Source: Glycomyces niveus (lineage in GTDB: Bacteria; Actinomycetota; Actinomycetes; Mycobacteriales; Micromonosporaceae). Taken from it: a stretch of DNA of 64,000 nt. The notes beneath the pieces are model-generated. The model worked only from the letters and a program-made list of their open reading frames with translations, had not been told where the DNA came from and did no database searches. Where the stretch lies: contig NZ_JAGFNP010000004.1 of the NCBI RefSeq assembly GCF_017592475.1, forward strand, positions 248,001 through 312,000, given 5' to 3'. Position numbers and translations under genes: made by a program. Positions 28,048 through 37,345 of this stretch are shown one piece after another (positions within the stretch are counted from its first letter, which is position 1; each line of letters opens with the position of its first letter).

Positions 28048-29310
28048 TCATAGCCGGATGATGACCAAGGCGATGTCGTCGGGTGCGCCGCCTTCCACGC
28101 CGAGTTCGGCCAGCACGGCGTCGGCCAGGCGCTCGGGAGCGTCGGTGCCGTGACGCCCCAGCAAGGTGATGAGGCGCTCGATGCCGACGTCGATGTCCTC
28201 GCCGCGCCGTTCGATCAACCCGTCGCTGTAGAGCACGAGCGTGTCGCCGGGGGCATAGGCGTGCCCGGCTTGTGAGCGGGGGACGTGCAGGGGGAGGGCG
28301 CCCAGCGGGGGGTCGACGGCCTGGTTCAGCAGCTCGCATTCACCGTTCGGACGCAGCAGGACCGGTGGCAGATGCCCGGCATTGCTGTAGGTGATCAGGT
28401 TGCTGCGGGGATCGACCATCACCTTGACGGCGGTGCTGTTCAATGCCTCGTCGACCGAGCGGGAGTACAGGCCCACCACCTCGAGCGCCTGGGCGGGCCG
28501 CTCCACGGCGCGAATGGCGGCACTGAGCGCGCTGCGCAGCATGCCCATGACGGCGGCGGCCTCGAGGCCGTGGCCCACGACGTCGCCGACGGCTGCCGCG
28601 AAGCAGCCGTCGCTGAGGTCGACCACGTCGTACCAGTCCCCGCCCACGTTCAGCGGCCCCGTGGCGGGCAGGTATCGCACCGCGACGTCGGTGTGGTGGC
28701 GCAGGTCCGGTGATTGCAGCATGGCCTCTTGGAGGGTGAGGGCGACCTGGCGCTCGCGTTTGTTGGCCAGGCGCAGCTCCTCATTGACGCGTTGCAGCTC
28801 GCGGGCCCGCGCGTACAGCTCGGCCTCCAGGGCCTCCCGCTCGACCGAGGTCCGCCTGTCGGGAGAGTGGGCCCGGATGAACGCGGTGACGTCCTCCACT
28901 CGGTGGATGATCCACTGGACCGTCCCATCCGGGGCCAGGAGCGGTGTGTTGATCGGCGACCACCAGCGCTCCTCGAACGCACCGGGTCGGCCCATGACGG
29001 GGATGTCGTACTTCTGCAGGGCCATCGTGTCGGGCTCCCGTGAGATGAGGACGCGATGCAGCGATGCGTTCAGGTTCTGCACGCCGTCGGCCTCGGGGTC
29101 GTCCGGGTTCGAAGGGAAGGCGTCGAAGATGTGCCGCCCGATCAGGTCCTCGCGGGTACGGTTGGTGGCCGCCAGGTACGCCTGGTTGACCTCCACGATC
29201 ACCAGGTCCGAACCCAGCACCAGGTACGGGCTCGGCGTCGCCGCGAACAATGCGGCGTAATCCATGGCAGCCTTCCCCGGCTGCGGTGGCACCTCGTGCG
29301 TCATATCCAT
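28048..29310 (-). CDS. PAS-domain PP2C (SpoIIE/RsbU-type) serine phosphatase
   Basis: 420 residues. A PAS domain (about 17-130: YAALFAATPSPYLVLGSDLVIVEVNQAYLAATNRT) ends in WIIHRVEDVTAFI. A coiled coil (EREALEAELYARARELQRVNEELRLANKRERQ) leads to the phosphatase domain with metal-binding Asp in NVGGDWYDVVDL and VGDVVGHGLEAAAVMG, and C-terminal DTLVLYSDGLIERR and GGAPDDIALVIIRL. Such proteins dephosphorylate anti-anti-sigma factors in sigma-B-like partner-switching cascades. No kinase or anti-sigma gene adjoins it. ATG 29310 has AGAGG 9 nt upstream; ATG 29304 is an alternative. Confidence 0.92.
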   Translation of the reverse strand: MDMTHEVPPQPGKAAMDYAALFAATPSPYLVLGSDLVIVEVNQAYLAATNRTREDLIGRHIFDAFPSNPDDPEADGVQNLNASLHRVLISREPDTMALQKYDIPVMGRPGAFEERWWSPINTPLLAPDGTVQWIIHRVEDVTAFIRAHSPDRRTSVEREALEAELYARARELQRVNEELRLANKRERQVALTLQEAMLQSPDLRHHTDVAVRYLPATGPLNVGGDWYDVVDLSDGCFAAAVGDVVGHGLEAAAVMGMLRSALSAAIRAVERPAQALEVVGLYSRSVDEALNSTAVKVMVDPRSNLITYSNAGHLPPVLLRPNGECELLNQAVDPPLGALPLHVPRSQAGHAYAPGDTLVLYSDGLIERRGEDIDVGIERLITLLGRHGTDAPERLADAVLAELGVEGGAPDDIALVIIRL

Positions 29311-29449
29311 GAACTTGAACCTCTACCGTCACGCTACCCCGCTGACGTGCGCAGTCGCACCGGAAACCCTGCACGGTGGAGCGCGCCTCGGCGGGAGAGG
29401 GACGGCGGTGGTGCTGCTGGTCTTGCGCTCGGCAGCACCACCGCTGCTG

Positions 29450-30121
29450 CTAGAACTGCTGGATCTTCAGCGGGAACCGCAGCAGGGACGCTTCGCGGTG
29501 CGTTCCCTTGACTACCGAAAGAGCGGTCTTGTGCTTGAGCCCGTATCGGGCGCGGTCGTCGGGGAAACCGAGCGGCTTCCCGGAAAGCTCGACCGGGATC
29601 GTTGCTTTCAGCTTCAGCGGCTTGTCGACATCGCCGCGCAGCCCGAACGCCCGCGGGTCGGCGATGGTGATGACGCATGCCATCCGCAGCGTGTGCTGGA
29701 AGCGGAGCGACTCGGCGGCGGCGCGCTCCAGCACCGAGGGCTCCTGCCCGGCGATCGGGCGCGGCTCGACCGTGACGGTGACTTCGCCGCGGTTGTCGGA
29801 GGCCGCGAGGCGGAACTCCTTGATCCTGGTGCGCACCGCGGCCCGGCCGCCCGCGTGCTCCTCGATCTCGAAGACGGCGCGGCCCTGGAGGGGGCCGGTG
29901 CGGATCCGCTCGCCCGCGACGGACAGTTCGATGCCCTTCGACATCAGCTCGGCGTCGATGGTCGCGCCTGGCGCCGGCAGTTTGGGCAGGACCCGTTCGG
30001 TGCGCTTGGCTGCCACGGCGACTCCCGTGACGGCCAGGCCCACGACCGCGCCCGCGGCCACGGCGGCCGTCACACGGCGGGCAGTCCTCGCCCGCTGCTG
30101 CTTCTTGGTGATGATGGTCAT
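29450..30121 (-). CDS. Exported or membrane-anchored protein of unknown function
   Basis: 223 residues. A very basic N-terminus (MTIITKKQQRARTARRV) and one hydrophobic segment (AAVAAGAVVGLAVTGVAVAA) indicate a Tat-less signal anchor or signal peptide. The rest is a soluble Arg-rich beta domain (FEIEEHAGGRAAVRTRIKEFRLAASDNRGEVTVTVEPRPIAGQ). A single Cys (RMACVITI) is present. I recognise no family. A GGAGGG lies 13 nt upstream of ATG 30121, a long spacing. The 296 nt separating it from the divergent ABC gene hold both promoters; I see no strong consensus there. Confidence 0.7.
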   Translation of the reverse strand: MTIITKKQQRARTARRVTAAVAAGAVVGLAVTGVAVAAKRTERVLPKLPAPGATIDAELMSKGIELSVAGERIRTGPLQGRAVFEIEEHAGGRAAVRTRIKEFRLAASDNRGEVTVTVEPRPIAGQEPSVLERAAAESLRFQHTLRMACVITIADPRAFGLRGDVDKPLKLKATIPVELSGKPLGFPDDRARYGLKHKTALSVVKGTHREASLLRFPLKIQQF

Positions 30122-30417
30122 CTGCTCTGCAGACCCTCCGAAGTAGGAAAACGACCTCCTGAGGCTAGGTCGAACCGGCGCGAATTTCCCGGAAACTCAC
30201 TAAAACCGCAGTTCCAGCTATACGCGTCCTATTGGTTTGGATGAGTGCGGCCAGGTCGTTCTCCCGGACCTCCCGTTCTCCGGTGAGCAGCGCGACTTCA
30301 TCGTGTCGGTAACCCGACAGGCGTTTCCGCTGCCCTGTACCGGAATTGACGTCCCCGATTGTCGGTCCGGCCTGCCATGCTGCCCGCTTGGGGCCGAACA
30401 ACAGGAGGACGCGGCAC

Positions 30418-32370
30418 ATGGCGCGGAAGTGGTGGCGGATCCGAATTCCACGGCAGCGGAAGGCATCAGCGACAGGCGAGCGGGATCTGCCGGTGCTCGA
30501 GGACATCGCCTGGTACCGGCATGCGGAAGATGCCGAGACGGCGTCGTTCTGGCGGATGGCGCGCAAGCTCCCGAGTCTGCTTCGGCAGGCGTTCGCGACC
30601 GCCTGGGCGGCGTCGCCGGCGTGGACGGCCACCGCGGTCGGGCTCAATGTCGTGGCCGGTGTCGCGACGACGACCGCGCTGCTCGCGGTCTCGGATGTGA
30701 CCGGGACGCTGTTCGCGGCCCCGCCCACGTGGGAGCGGGTGCTGGCGGCGTCACCGTCGCTGGTGCTCCTCGCGGCTGCGACCGCCGCCCGCGCGGGGCT
30801 CGGCATCGGCGCCGGGTTCGCGCAGCAGCGCCTGAACCCGCTGGTGCTCAACCGGACCGAGCGCGAGTTCTACCAGCTGATCACGGACGTGCCGCGTGCG
30901 GCGTTCGACGACGACGCGTTCGCCGACCGGCTCAAGGCCGCCAAGGACCGCGGTTCACGGGCGGTGGTCGACCTGGTCGGCGATGTCGTCGACCTGGTGA
31001 CCGCCGCCGTCACCGTCGCCGCGGTGGCGGTCGCGCTCGCGGTGATCGAACCGGTCCTGATCCCGATGCTGTTCGCGGCCGCGCTGCCGACAGGTTGGGC
31101 GGCGGTCCGGTCGGCGCGGCTGATGTACGTGTCCAACCGCTCCCGGGTGTCGCGCCGGCGTCGGCTGTGGATGGTCGAGTTCCTCATGGACAATCGATGG
31201 ACCGCCGACGACCTGCGCTACCACGAAGCCGGTCCGTGGCTGCGCGGACAGCATCAGGCCATGGTCGACGCGGAGACGCAGGCGGACTTCGAGGTCATCC
31301 GCTCGCAGACGGTCACTCGCGCGGTCGGGCAGGTCATCTCAGGGGCAGCGGTCGCGGCCGTCTACGGGGTCCTGCTGTGGCTGCTCGCGACCGGTACAGT
31401 GCCGCTCGCGGTCGCAGCGGCCGCCGTGGTCGCACTCGGGCAAGGGTCGGTCGCCATGTCGAATCTCCTGATCGCGGTCAACACCGTCTACGAGGACGGC
31501 CTGTACGCCGCCGATCGGCACGAGTTCGACGCGATCGCCGCCGAACGCATCGCCGCGCAACCGCATCTCACCGCACTTTCGGCAACGGAGCAGGATCCGC
31601 TCCCGGTCCCGGAAGTGATCGAACTCGTCGACGTGTCGTTCCGCTACCCGGGAAAGGACGCCGACGCCGTCACCGGTGTCTCGCTGGCGATCCGGCGCGG
31701 CGAGACGACCGCGCTCGTGGGCGAGAACGGCTCGGGGAAGACGACCGTCGCCAAGCTCCTATCGGGCCTGTACACGCCCACGAGCGGGCAGATCCTCTGG
31801 GACGGCGTCGATATCGCACTGATCGACCCGGCCCGGTGGCGCTGCCACGTGGCCGTGATCGCGCAGCAGGTCCAGCGGTGGCCGTTCACCGCGGAACTCT
31901 CAGTGCGCCTGGGCCGCTCGCACGCGCCCGCCGATCGGGACCGCCTGGTGGCGGCCGCTCGGGACGCAGGAGCGCTCGACCTGATCGAAGGGTTCGAGCA
32001 CGGCTGGAACCAGCTCCTCGACGCGGAGTACCGCAGCGGCACGGACCTTTCCGGCGGGCAATGGCAGCGGCTCTCGTCCGCTCGCGGCCTGTACCGCGAC
32101 TACGACGGCCTTCTGGTCGCCGACGAACCTTCGGCTGCGCTCGACGCACGCGCCGAAGCCGCCCTGTTCGACACGCTGCGCGCCCGCGCGGGACGGGCCG
32201 CGACGGTGCTGATCTCTCATCGGCTCCAAGGGGTCGTGCACGCCGACCAGATCGCGGTACTCGAGGAGGGCAAACTGATCGAACTCGGGCCGCACACCGA
32301 CCTCGTCGCCGCTGGCGGGGCGTACGCGGAGCTGTGGGGCCTCCAAGCCCGCTCGTACGCGACCGAGTGA
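30418..32370 (+). CDS. ABC transporter half-molecule (permease-ATPase fusion)
   Basis: 650 residues from ATG 30418 behind AGGAGG. The membrane domain (about 45-350) is exporter-type but weakly conserved. The ATPase has Walker A GENGSGKTT, Q-loop VAVIAQQVQRWPF, signature DLSGGQWQR, Walker B YDGLLVADEPSAALD with catalytic Glu, and H-loop LISHRLQGV. A missing hydrophobic residue before DE (VADEP) is tolerated in this group. This subclass of actinobacterial ATP-binding/permease proteins is often near lantipeptide or peptide genes, but none is seen here. It probably homodimerises; the substrate is unknown. The cytosolic 45-residue basic N-terminal extension is unusual. Confidence 0.9.
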   Translation: MARKWWRIRIPRQRKASATGERDLPVLEDIAWYRHAEDAETASFWRMARKLPSLLRQAFATAWAASPAWTATAVGLNVVAGVATTTALLAVSDVTGTLFAAPPTWERVLAASPSLVLLAAATAARAGLGIGAGFAQQRLNPLVLNRTEREFYQLITDVPRAAFDDDAFADRLKAAKDRGSRAVVDLVGDVVDLVTAAVTVAAVAVALAVIEPVLIPMLFAAALPTGWAAVRSARLMYVSNRSRVSRRRRLWMVEFLMDNRWTADDLRYHEAGPWLRGQHQAMVDAETQADFEVIRSQTVTRAVGQVISGAAVAAVYGVLLWLLATGTVPLAVAAAAVVALGQGSVAMSNLLIAVNTVYEDGLYAADRHEFDAIAAERIAAQPHLTALSATEQDPLPVPEVIELVDVSFRYPGKDADAVTGVSLAIRRGETTALVGENGSGKTTVAKLLSGLYTPTSGQILWDGVDIALIDPARWRCHVAVIAQQVQRWPFTAELSVRLGRSHAPADRDRLVAAARDAGALDLIEGFEHGWNQLLDAEYRSGTDLSGGQWQRLSSARGLYRDYDGLLVADEPSAALDARAEAALFDTLRARAGRAATVLISHRLQGVVHADQIAVLEEGKLIELGPHTDLVAAGGAYAELWGLQARSYATE

Positions 32371-32463
32371 CTGCCGACGGGACAGCAGCCGGTATATGCA
32401 GGGACCCCTCCCGGGGCATCGTGGGTACCGTTCCCGACGTCGAGACATGCTGGAGGGATAGCG

Positions 32464-33468
32464 ATGCGGGACCGGGATGAGTACAGGGCGCGGCAGCAGC
32501 GGCTGCAGGCGTTCCTGGCCGAGGATGAGGACCGCGGGGCGTCCATGCGGCCGGGGCAGCGGTTCAAGGCGGCCAAGGCGGCGGTACGGGACCTGCATGC
32601 GGGCGTCTCGCGGCTCGACCCGCTGTTCGGCGAGGCCCGGGCCCGATTCCTTGAAATCCATGAACTCGCGCGGCCGAACTCGGTGACGGTGAAAGAGACC
32701 ATAGGCGTCACCGTCCACCAGGTCTGCGAGACGCACGGCCCTGATCACGCCTTGGTGGAGCGGTTGCGGACGGTCCAGTGGTCGACCTACTCCGGCTCCT
32801 CGAAGCGCACTTCCCGGAAACTCCAGCGGGCCATCGAAGAACACAAGATGTTGCAGAGCCAGGCCGAGCCCGGGCACCGGTACATCTTGGCGATCATGAA
32901 TCTTGCCGACCTGTTCCTCGATGGGGGCCAGTACTTCTCGGCGGTCAAGAACTGCGTGCGGGTGGTGAACGAAGGCAAGCGGGTCGGGCTCGACCCCGCC
33001 CTCCAGATCGCTTTCACGCGTGCTGCAGCACTCCGACTCTTCGACCGTCACGGCGAGGTCGTGAAGGCGCTGCCCATGCTGGAGGAAGTGCTCGCGGCGG
33101 ACAAGGTGCGCTACGGCGCGGACTTGCGGGAGGACGAACTGTTCATGCTCTCGCATGAACGGTTGCAGCTTGCCAAGTGCTATCTCGCGACGGCGCAGCC
33201 TCGCAAGGCGGAGACGGTCTTGCGCGAATGCCTGGACCGTCTCCGCCACCGCCGCGCATACGAGCACAGCGAGGACCTCTACCTGCTGTTCCACGAGGCC
33301 ACCTACGAACTAGGGTCGGCGCTTTGGAAGCAGCATCGGCCGACGGAGGCCGCCGCTGCGCTGGCGGAAGCCTGGGACCTGATTCGGACTGACCGCATCG
33401 CCGGCGAGTGGAGACGCGCCCCGTACCGGACCGCGATCACCTACATCGAAGTCGCCGGAGATGCCTGA
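32464..33468 (+). CDS. Helical-repeat (TPR-like) protein of unknown function
   Basis: 334 residues from ATG 32464 (GGAGGG, 5 nt), 93 nt after the ABC gene. It has no signal peptide or HTH. The chain is almost entirely helical: RYILAIMNLADLFLDGGQYFSAVKNCVRVV, HERLQLAKCYLATAQPRKAETVLRECL and EATYELGSALWKQHRPTEAAAALAEAW have TPR spacing (A at 8 and 20, paired helices). Similar C-terminal TPR arrays occur in actinobacterial regulators, but here the regulator part is missing. Probably a cytoplasmic scaffold; partner unknown. Confidence 0.7.
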   Translation: MRDRDEYRARQQRLQAFLAEDEDRGASMRPGQRFKAAKAAVRDLHAGVSRLDPLFGEARARFLEIHELARPNSVTVKETIGVTVHQVCETHGPDHALVERLRTVQWSTYSGSSKRTSRKLQRAIEEHKMLQSQAEPGHRYILAIMNLADLFLDGGQYFSAVKNCVRVVNEGKRVGLDPALQIAFTRAAALRLFDRHGEVVKALPMLEEVLAADKVRYGADLREDELFMLSHERLQLAKCYLATAQPRKAETVLRECLDRLRHRRAYEHSEDLYLLFHEATYELGSALWKQHRPTEAAAALAEAWDLIRTDRIAGEWRRAPYRTAITYIEVAGDA

Positions 33469-33539
33469 ACGACCCCGCCCCCTTTGGTTGATGTTGTGCC
33501 CCAGCCGAACAACTCAGGTGAGATGGCGGAATCGCAGCT

Positions 33540-33582
33540 CTCCTGTTGAGTTCCGCTGTAGCACAACGGAACTCAACAGGAG
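33540..33582. terminator. 16-bp perfect inverted repeat between convergent genes
   Basis: CTCCTGTTGAGTTCCG and its exact complement enclose an 11-nt loop (33556-33566). It lies between the stops of the TPR-like gene (33468) and the cellulase (33623). It is unusually long and less GC-rich than its surroundings; most likely a bidirectional terminator. Confidence 0.6.
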
Positions 33583-33622
33583 GCCTTCTCAGCCGCAAAC
33601 ACGGCCCAAGCGTCTCATCGGG

Positions 33623-35122
33623 TCACAGGTAGGGGCTCTGGGTGAGCAGGTGGTTCCGGTAGCCTTCGCCGACACCGGGCTCCGGAGTGCCGGACCAGTC
33701 CTTGATGAGGACCGCGCCACCGGTGCAGCCCCACGGGTTCCAGGTCCACGCCAGGTAGTTCATGCCGTTCGCGTCGGCCCAGTCCACCAGCCCCTGCATG
33801 TAGTCGAACCCGCAGTCGTCCTGGCCGAACTCGCCGAGCACGACCGGCACCTCCTGCATCAGCGGGGCGATCTCGGCGTCCCAACAGGACTCGGTCACGC
33901 ACCGGTTGAAGCTGTACGAATGCCAGGACGCGGCGATGTTGTCCAGCGGGTCGTTCGGCATGTAGGCCAGCCATTCCCGCATGTCGTTGGTCCACTCGAG
34001 TCCGCCGACCATGAGAATGTTCGTGGCGCCGGTGTCGCGGACCGCGTCGACGAGGTCCTGCATGCCGGCCACCTCGTACCCGATGCCGGCGCAGGTGCCG
34101 CCGTCGCGCAGGCACTGCCAGCCCAACGTCTTGTCCCAGTTGCTGGCCATATCCGGATACGGTTCGTTGAACAGGTCGAAGACGACGGCGTCGTTGCCCT
34201 TGAAGGTGTCGGCGACGCCGGCCCAGAACTGCGGGGCGTACTGCGCGTCGGGCATCGGCTTCTGGCAGGTGGCGTGCACATCGGTGCAATGCCAGTCCGG
34301 TCCTGTGGTGTAGGCGCCCCAGGTCCAGTGCAGGTCGAGGATGACGTTGATGCCGTTGGCGACCAGGAGGTCGACGTAGTCCTTGATGCCTTCCTGGTAG
34401 GCGGCGCCGCTGGGTGAGCCGTTGAGGCCGAGCCAGCACTCCTCGTTGAGCGGGAGGCGCACGGCGTGGATGTTCCAGGACTTCATGGCGTCGACGGAGG
34501 CCTGGTCGACCGGGCCGGAGTCGAACAGGCCCTTGCCCTGCACGCACGCGAACTCAGCGGAGGACCGGTCCACACCCAGCAGCCGGTACGGCTCGCCCTC
34601 CTCGGTGACGATCTGGTTGCCGGAGACGCTGAGTTGCGGCGCCGGACCGTCCGGCGGGGTGGTGGTCGGGTCCTCGCTGGGGGTGGTGGTCGGGCCCCCG
34701 GTAGGTGTCGTCGAGCCGGTGCAGGGCGTGCCGTTGAGCGCGAAGGACGCCGGTTCGGGGTTGGCGTCGCGCCAGGTGCCGACGAACCCGAGCGAGGTGG
34801 AGGCGTCGGTGTCCAGTGACCCGTTCCAGCTCATGCTGGCGGCGGAGACGCCGGCGCCGGATTGGGTCCAGACGGCGCTCCAGCCCTGGGTGACCTGCTG
34901 GCCGGCATTCGGGAAGTCGAAGGTCAATGTCCAGTCGGACATCGCGTCGCCGAGGTTGGTGACTTCCAAGTCGGCGCGGAACCCGCCCGGCCACTCGCTC
35001 TGCACGGTATAGGTGACCTCGCAGCCCGAAGTGGCCGCCGAGGCGGGAAGGGTGGTTGCCAAGCCGCCCAGTACCAGTGCGCCGGCGGCGCCGGCGACCA
35101 ACAGTGTTTGACGATGTCGCAT
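33623..35122 (-). CDS. Secreted cellulase: CBM2 plus GH5 endoglucanase
   Basis: 499 residues from ATG 35122 (AAGGAG, 6 nt). Signal peptide MRHRQTLLVAGAAGALVL ... ASA. A family 2 cellulose-binding module (about 33-135: CEVTYTVQSEWPGGFRADLEVTNLGDAMSDWTLTFDFP) with bracketing Cys is joined by a Thr/Pro linker to a GH5 catalytic domain. The acid/base Glu is in VFDLFNEPYPD and the nucleophile Glu in VVLGEFGQDD; WHSYSFN and AWTWNPWG line the cleft. It hydrolyses beta-1,4-glucan outside the cell. Promoter and CebR-like operator lie immediately upstream, divergent from a ROK regulator. Confidence 0.94.
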   Translation of the reverse strand: MRHRQTLLVAGAAGALVLGGLATTLPASAATSGCEVTYTVQSEWPGGFRADLEVTNLGDAMSDWTLTFDFPNAGQQVTQGWSAVWTQSGAGVSAASMSWNGSLDTDASTSLGFVGTWRDANPEPASFALNGTPCTGSTTPTGGPTTTPSEDPTTTPPDGPAPQLSVSGNQIVTEEGEPYRLLGVDRSSAEFACVQGKGLFDSGPVDQASVDAMKSWNIHAVRLPLNEECWLGLNGSPSGAAYQEGIKDYVDLLVANGINVILDLHWTWGAYTTGPDWHCTDVHATCQKPMPDAQYAPQFWAGVADTFKGNDAVVFDLFNEPYPDMASNWDKTLGWQCLRDGGTCAGIGYEVAGMQDLVDAVRDTGATNILMVGGLEWTNDMREWLAYMPNDPLDNIAASWHSYSFNRCVTESCWDAEIAPLMQEVPVVLGEFGQDDCGFDYMQGLVDWADANGMNYLAWTWNPWGCTGGAVLIKDWSGTPEPGVGEGYRNHLLTQSPYL

Positions 35123-35152
35123 CTAAGCTCCTTGATTTTCGTGAGGGAGGTA

Positions 35153-35200
35153 TGGGAGCGCTTCCGTTCTCACCTTAGTTAGGCACCCTAAGAAAGTCAA
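35153..35200 (-). promoter_or_regulatory. Cellulase promoter with CebR-like operator
   Basis: On the minus strand TTGACT (35200-35195) is followed after 17 nt by TAAGGT (35177-35172). About 6 nt downstream lies TGGGAGCGCTTCCG (35153-35166), which differs at two positions from the Streptomyces CebR box TGGGAGCGCTCCCA. Such a site near the start of transcription would let a LacI-family cellobiose-responsive repressor block the gene. Confidence 0.65.
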
Positions 35201-35317
35201 GAATTTAGATGGACCTATGCTTGGTGATCATCGTGCGGCCGATCGGGCGAAATGGACGAACGGGCAAGCAGGCGGGTGAGTAAGGCAGCCTGACAAAGGA
35301 CATCGAAGGAGGCGCAC

Positions 35318-36631
35318 GTGGCGCTCAGCCCGACGTGGACGAACAAATCCAGGACCAGGGGCCTGATCCTGGACGCCATCCGCGCGGCCCGCACGATCAG
35401 CCGGGTGGAGCTCGCCGCAGCGACGGGTTTCACCGGAGCCACGATCTCCGAGCTCGTGCGGGAGCTCATCGACGACGGATTGGTCGTCGAGGTCGGGCGA
35501 GGTGCGCCGACCGGCGGCAAGCCGCGCACGCTGGTACAGCTCGATCCCCGGGCCCGGTACAGCGTGGGAGTCCAGATGGAGCGCAACGCCTGCGTCGTCG
35601 TCATCGTCGACTTGGCCGGACGGCCGGTGGCCCGGACTTCGTTCCACGGTGTGGCGTCGATGCCGCCGGACCAGGCGCTGCCGATGATCGCCTCGCAGGT
35701 GGACGCCCTGCTGGCCACGGCTGCCGTCGACCGCGACCGGGTGCTGGGGGTCGGGCTGGTCAGCTACGGCCCGCAGGACCGCCGCGCGGGGGTGCTGTTG
35801 AGCCCGCAGCCTTCCGAGCCATGGCTCGAATACCCGGTCGCGGAGCGACTCGCGCAGAGCCTCGACCTGCCCGTGCTGCTCGACAACGATGCCGCGGCCG
35901 CCGCGATCGGCGAATACTGGTTGGGCGCGGTCGACCGACGAAGCACCTACGGCTGCATCTACATGGCCAGCGGGATCGGCGGCGGGATCGTGGTCGCCGG
36001 CGAGGTGTACCGGGGCAGCTCCTCCAACAGCGTCGAACTCGGCCATATGTCGATCGACGTCAACGGCGACCAGTGCCCGTGCGGCAACGTCGGCTGCCTG
36101 GAGAACTACGCCGGCCCGTCAGCCCTGGTCCGGCAGGCCGCGGCCACGCCCGCGCTGGCCGAGCGACTGGCGCCCGACCCCGACACCGCCGACTTCCTCA
36201 CCGAGTTCGCGCGGATCGCGGCTGCAGCCAACGCCGGCGATCCGGCCGCCCGTCGCCTCATCGAGCGGTCGGCCCGCTACCTCGGTGCCGCCGCCGTCAC
36301 CATGACGATGCTGTTCGATGTGGACGCGATCGTCCTGGCCGGTCCAAGCTTCGCGGTAGCAGGCTCCATCTACCAGACCGTGATCCAGGAGGAAGTGGAC
36401 CGCCGCACCGTCACCTGGCGGACGCACCCGGTGCGGGTGATGCCGTCGGTCAACGGCCCCGACGCAGCAGCGATCGGCGCAGCGGCCCTCGTGCTGCAGA
36501 GCGAGCTGACCCATGGCCGGACTCGGACTGAGGAGGGGAGGGGTGTCGGCAGCCGTGCGCGACCGGTGCCGGTCGGGGCCGAAAGTCCACCTCGAAACAC
36601 TGAGCCTTCCCAGGGAAAGGAATCTGCGTAA
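35318..36631 (+). CDS. ROK-family transcriptional regulator
   Basis: 437 residues from GTG 35318 (GAAGGAGG, 6 nt). The N-terminal winged HTH is SRTRGLILDAIRAARTISRVELAAATGFTGATISELVRELI. The ROK ASKHA domain has the sugar-site motif NSVELGHMSI and the zinc site CPCGNVGCLENYA (C-x-C-G-x-x-G-C). The kinase-type DNDAAAAAIGEYWLG and IGGGIVVAGEVYRG are retained, but whether it phosphorylates sugar is unknown. The C-terminal tail of about 40 residues is disordered. It is divergent from the cellulase gene and likely controls carbohydrate genes. Confidence 0.92.
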   Translation: MALSPTWTNKSRTRGLILDAIRAARTISRVELAAATGFTGATISELVRELIDDGLVVEVGRGAPTGGKPRTLVQLDPRARYSVGVQMERNACVVVIVDLAGRPVARTSFHGVASMPPDQALPMIASQVDALLATAAVDRDRVLGVGLVSYGPQDRRAGVLLSPQPSEPWLEYPVAERLAQSLDLPVLLDNDAAAAAIGEYWLGAVDRRSTYGCIYMASGIGGGIVVAGEVYRGSSSNSVELGHMSIDVNGDQCPCGNVGCLENYAGPSALVRQAAATPALAERLAPDPDTADFLTEFARIAAAANAGDPAARRLIERSARYLGAAAVTMTMLFDVDAIVLAGPSFAVAGSIYQTVIQEEVDRRTVTWRTHPVRVMPSVNGPDAAAIGAAALVLQSELTHGRTRTEEGRGVGSRARPVPVGAESPPRNTEPSQGKESA

Positions 36632-36668
36632 GGGCGGCACCGGATCCTACGGGGCTTCCGGATGGTGA

Positions 36669-37283
36669 AGGGCGTCCTGTTCGACGGCTCGGAGCGCGAC
36701 CTGCGCGCTGGCACCCTCGGCGTTCATGTTCGAGGCCGGTGCGACCGTGCAGGTCCTTAAGAAAGGGACCCTCTTTGCGCAGCGCGCCGATCGCCTCCAC
36801 CGGCTCTACCGCGAATACAACGGCATTGACGACCTACCCGAAATCGAACTCGACCGCTTGCTGGCCAACGTGTTCCCCAACGGACTCGACCGGGCCTGGG
36901 CCGAGGTGGAGGCGTACCTCCGCCACCACGAGCCCGCCGAACTCGGACGGGCCGAATCCGACGGGCGGCACAGGATGGCGCTGCTCTTCCGCTCCTACCT
37001 CGGCATGAGCTCCCGCCGGGCGGCCGCAGGCGACGAGACCCGGTCCAGCGACTACCAGATCTGGTGCGGCCCGGCCATGGGCGCCTTCAACCTCTGGACC
37101 CGGTCAACGGCCCTGGAGGAGCCCGGGAACCGGCACGTCGCCGAAGTCGCCGGGCGCCTTCTCCGCGGGGCGGCGTTCTACGCGCGCTTGGCACAGCTCC
37201 GATTCGCCGGGGTGCGGATACCGGCCGAGTGCGCCGACTACCGCCTGCCCCCGGTCCACCAACCCGCAGACGCTCATCGTTAG
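36669..37283 (+). pseudogene. Remnant of PfaD-type enoyl reductase (C-terminal third only)
   Basis: The first ATG (36726) lies inside the homology. The reading before it (SATCALAPSAF) and after (MFEAGATVQVLKKGTLFAQR) matches the PfaD line in which ...APAADMFELGVKVQVLKRGTMFP... precedes the C-terminal helical region. RMALLFRSYLGMSSR and DYQIWCGPAMGAFNLW are PfaD landmarks. PfaD proteins are about 540 residues with an FMN-binding TIM barrel before this point, and that part is absent. An in-frame TGA at 36666-36668 closes the upstream side. PfaD acts as trans enoyl reductase in PUFA or trans-AT polyketide synthesis; no such genes remain here. A 185-residue protein could be made, but a function is unlikely. 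Confidence 0.7.
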
Positions 37284-37345
37284 TCGCGCTCGCGCGCGTC
37301 CAGCCATCGGGCACACGCGAAAGTTCGGGTACCCGGATCGGGTTC

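Noticed and set aside
30346..30417. N-terminal extension of the ABC protein from ATG 30346
   Set aside because: No ribosome site there, while ATG 30418 follows AGGAGG; the extra residues are not membrane or family sequence.
33470..33605. Possible tRNA in the A/T-richer stretch
   Set aside because: The fold is a single long hairpin; no cloverleaf arms, anticodon loop or T-loop GTTCGA motif.
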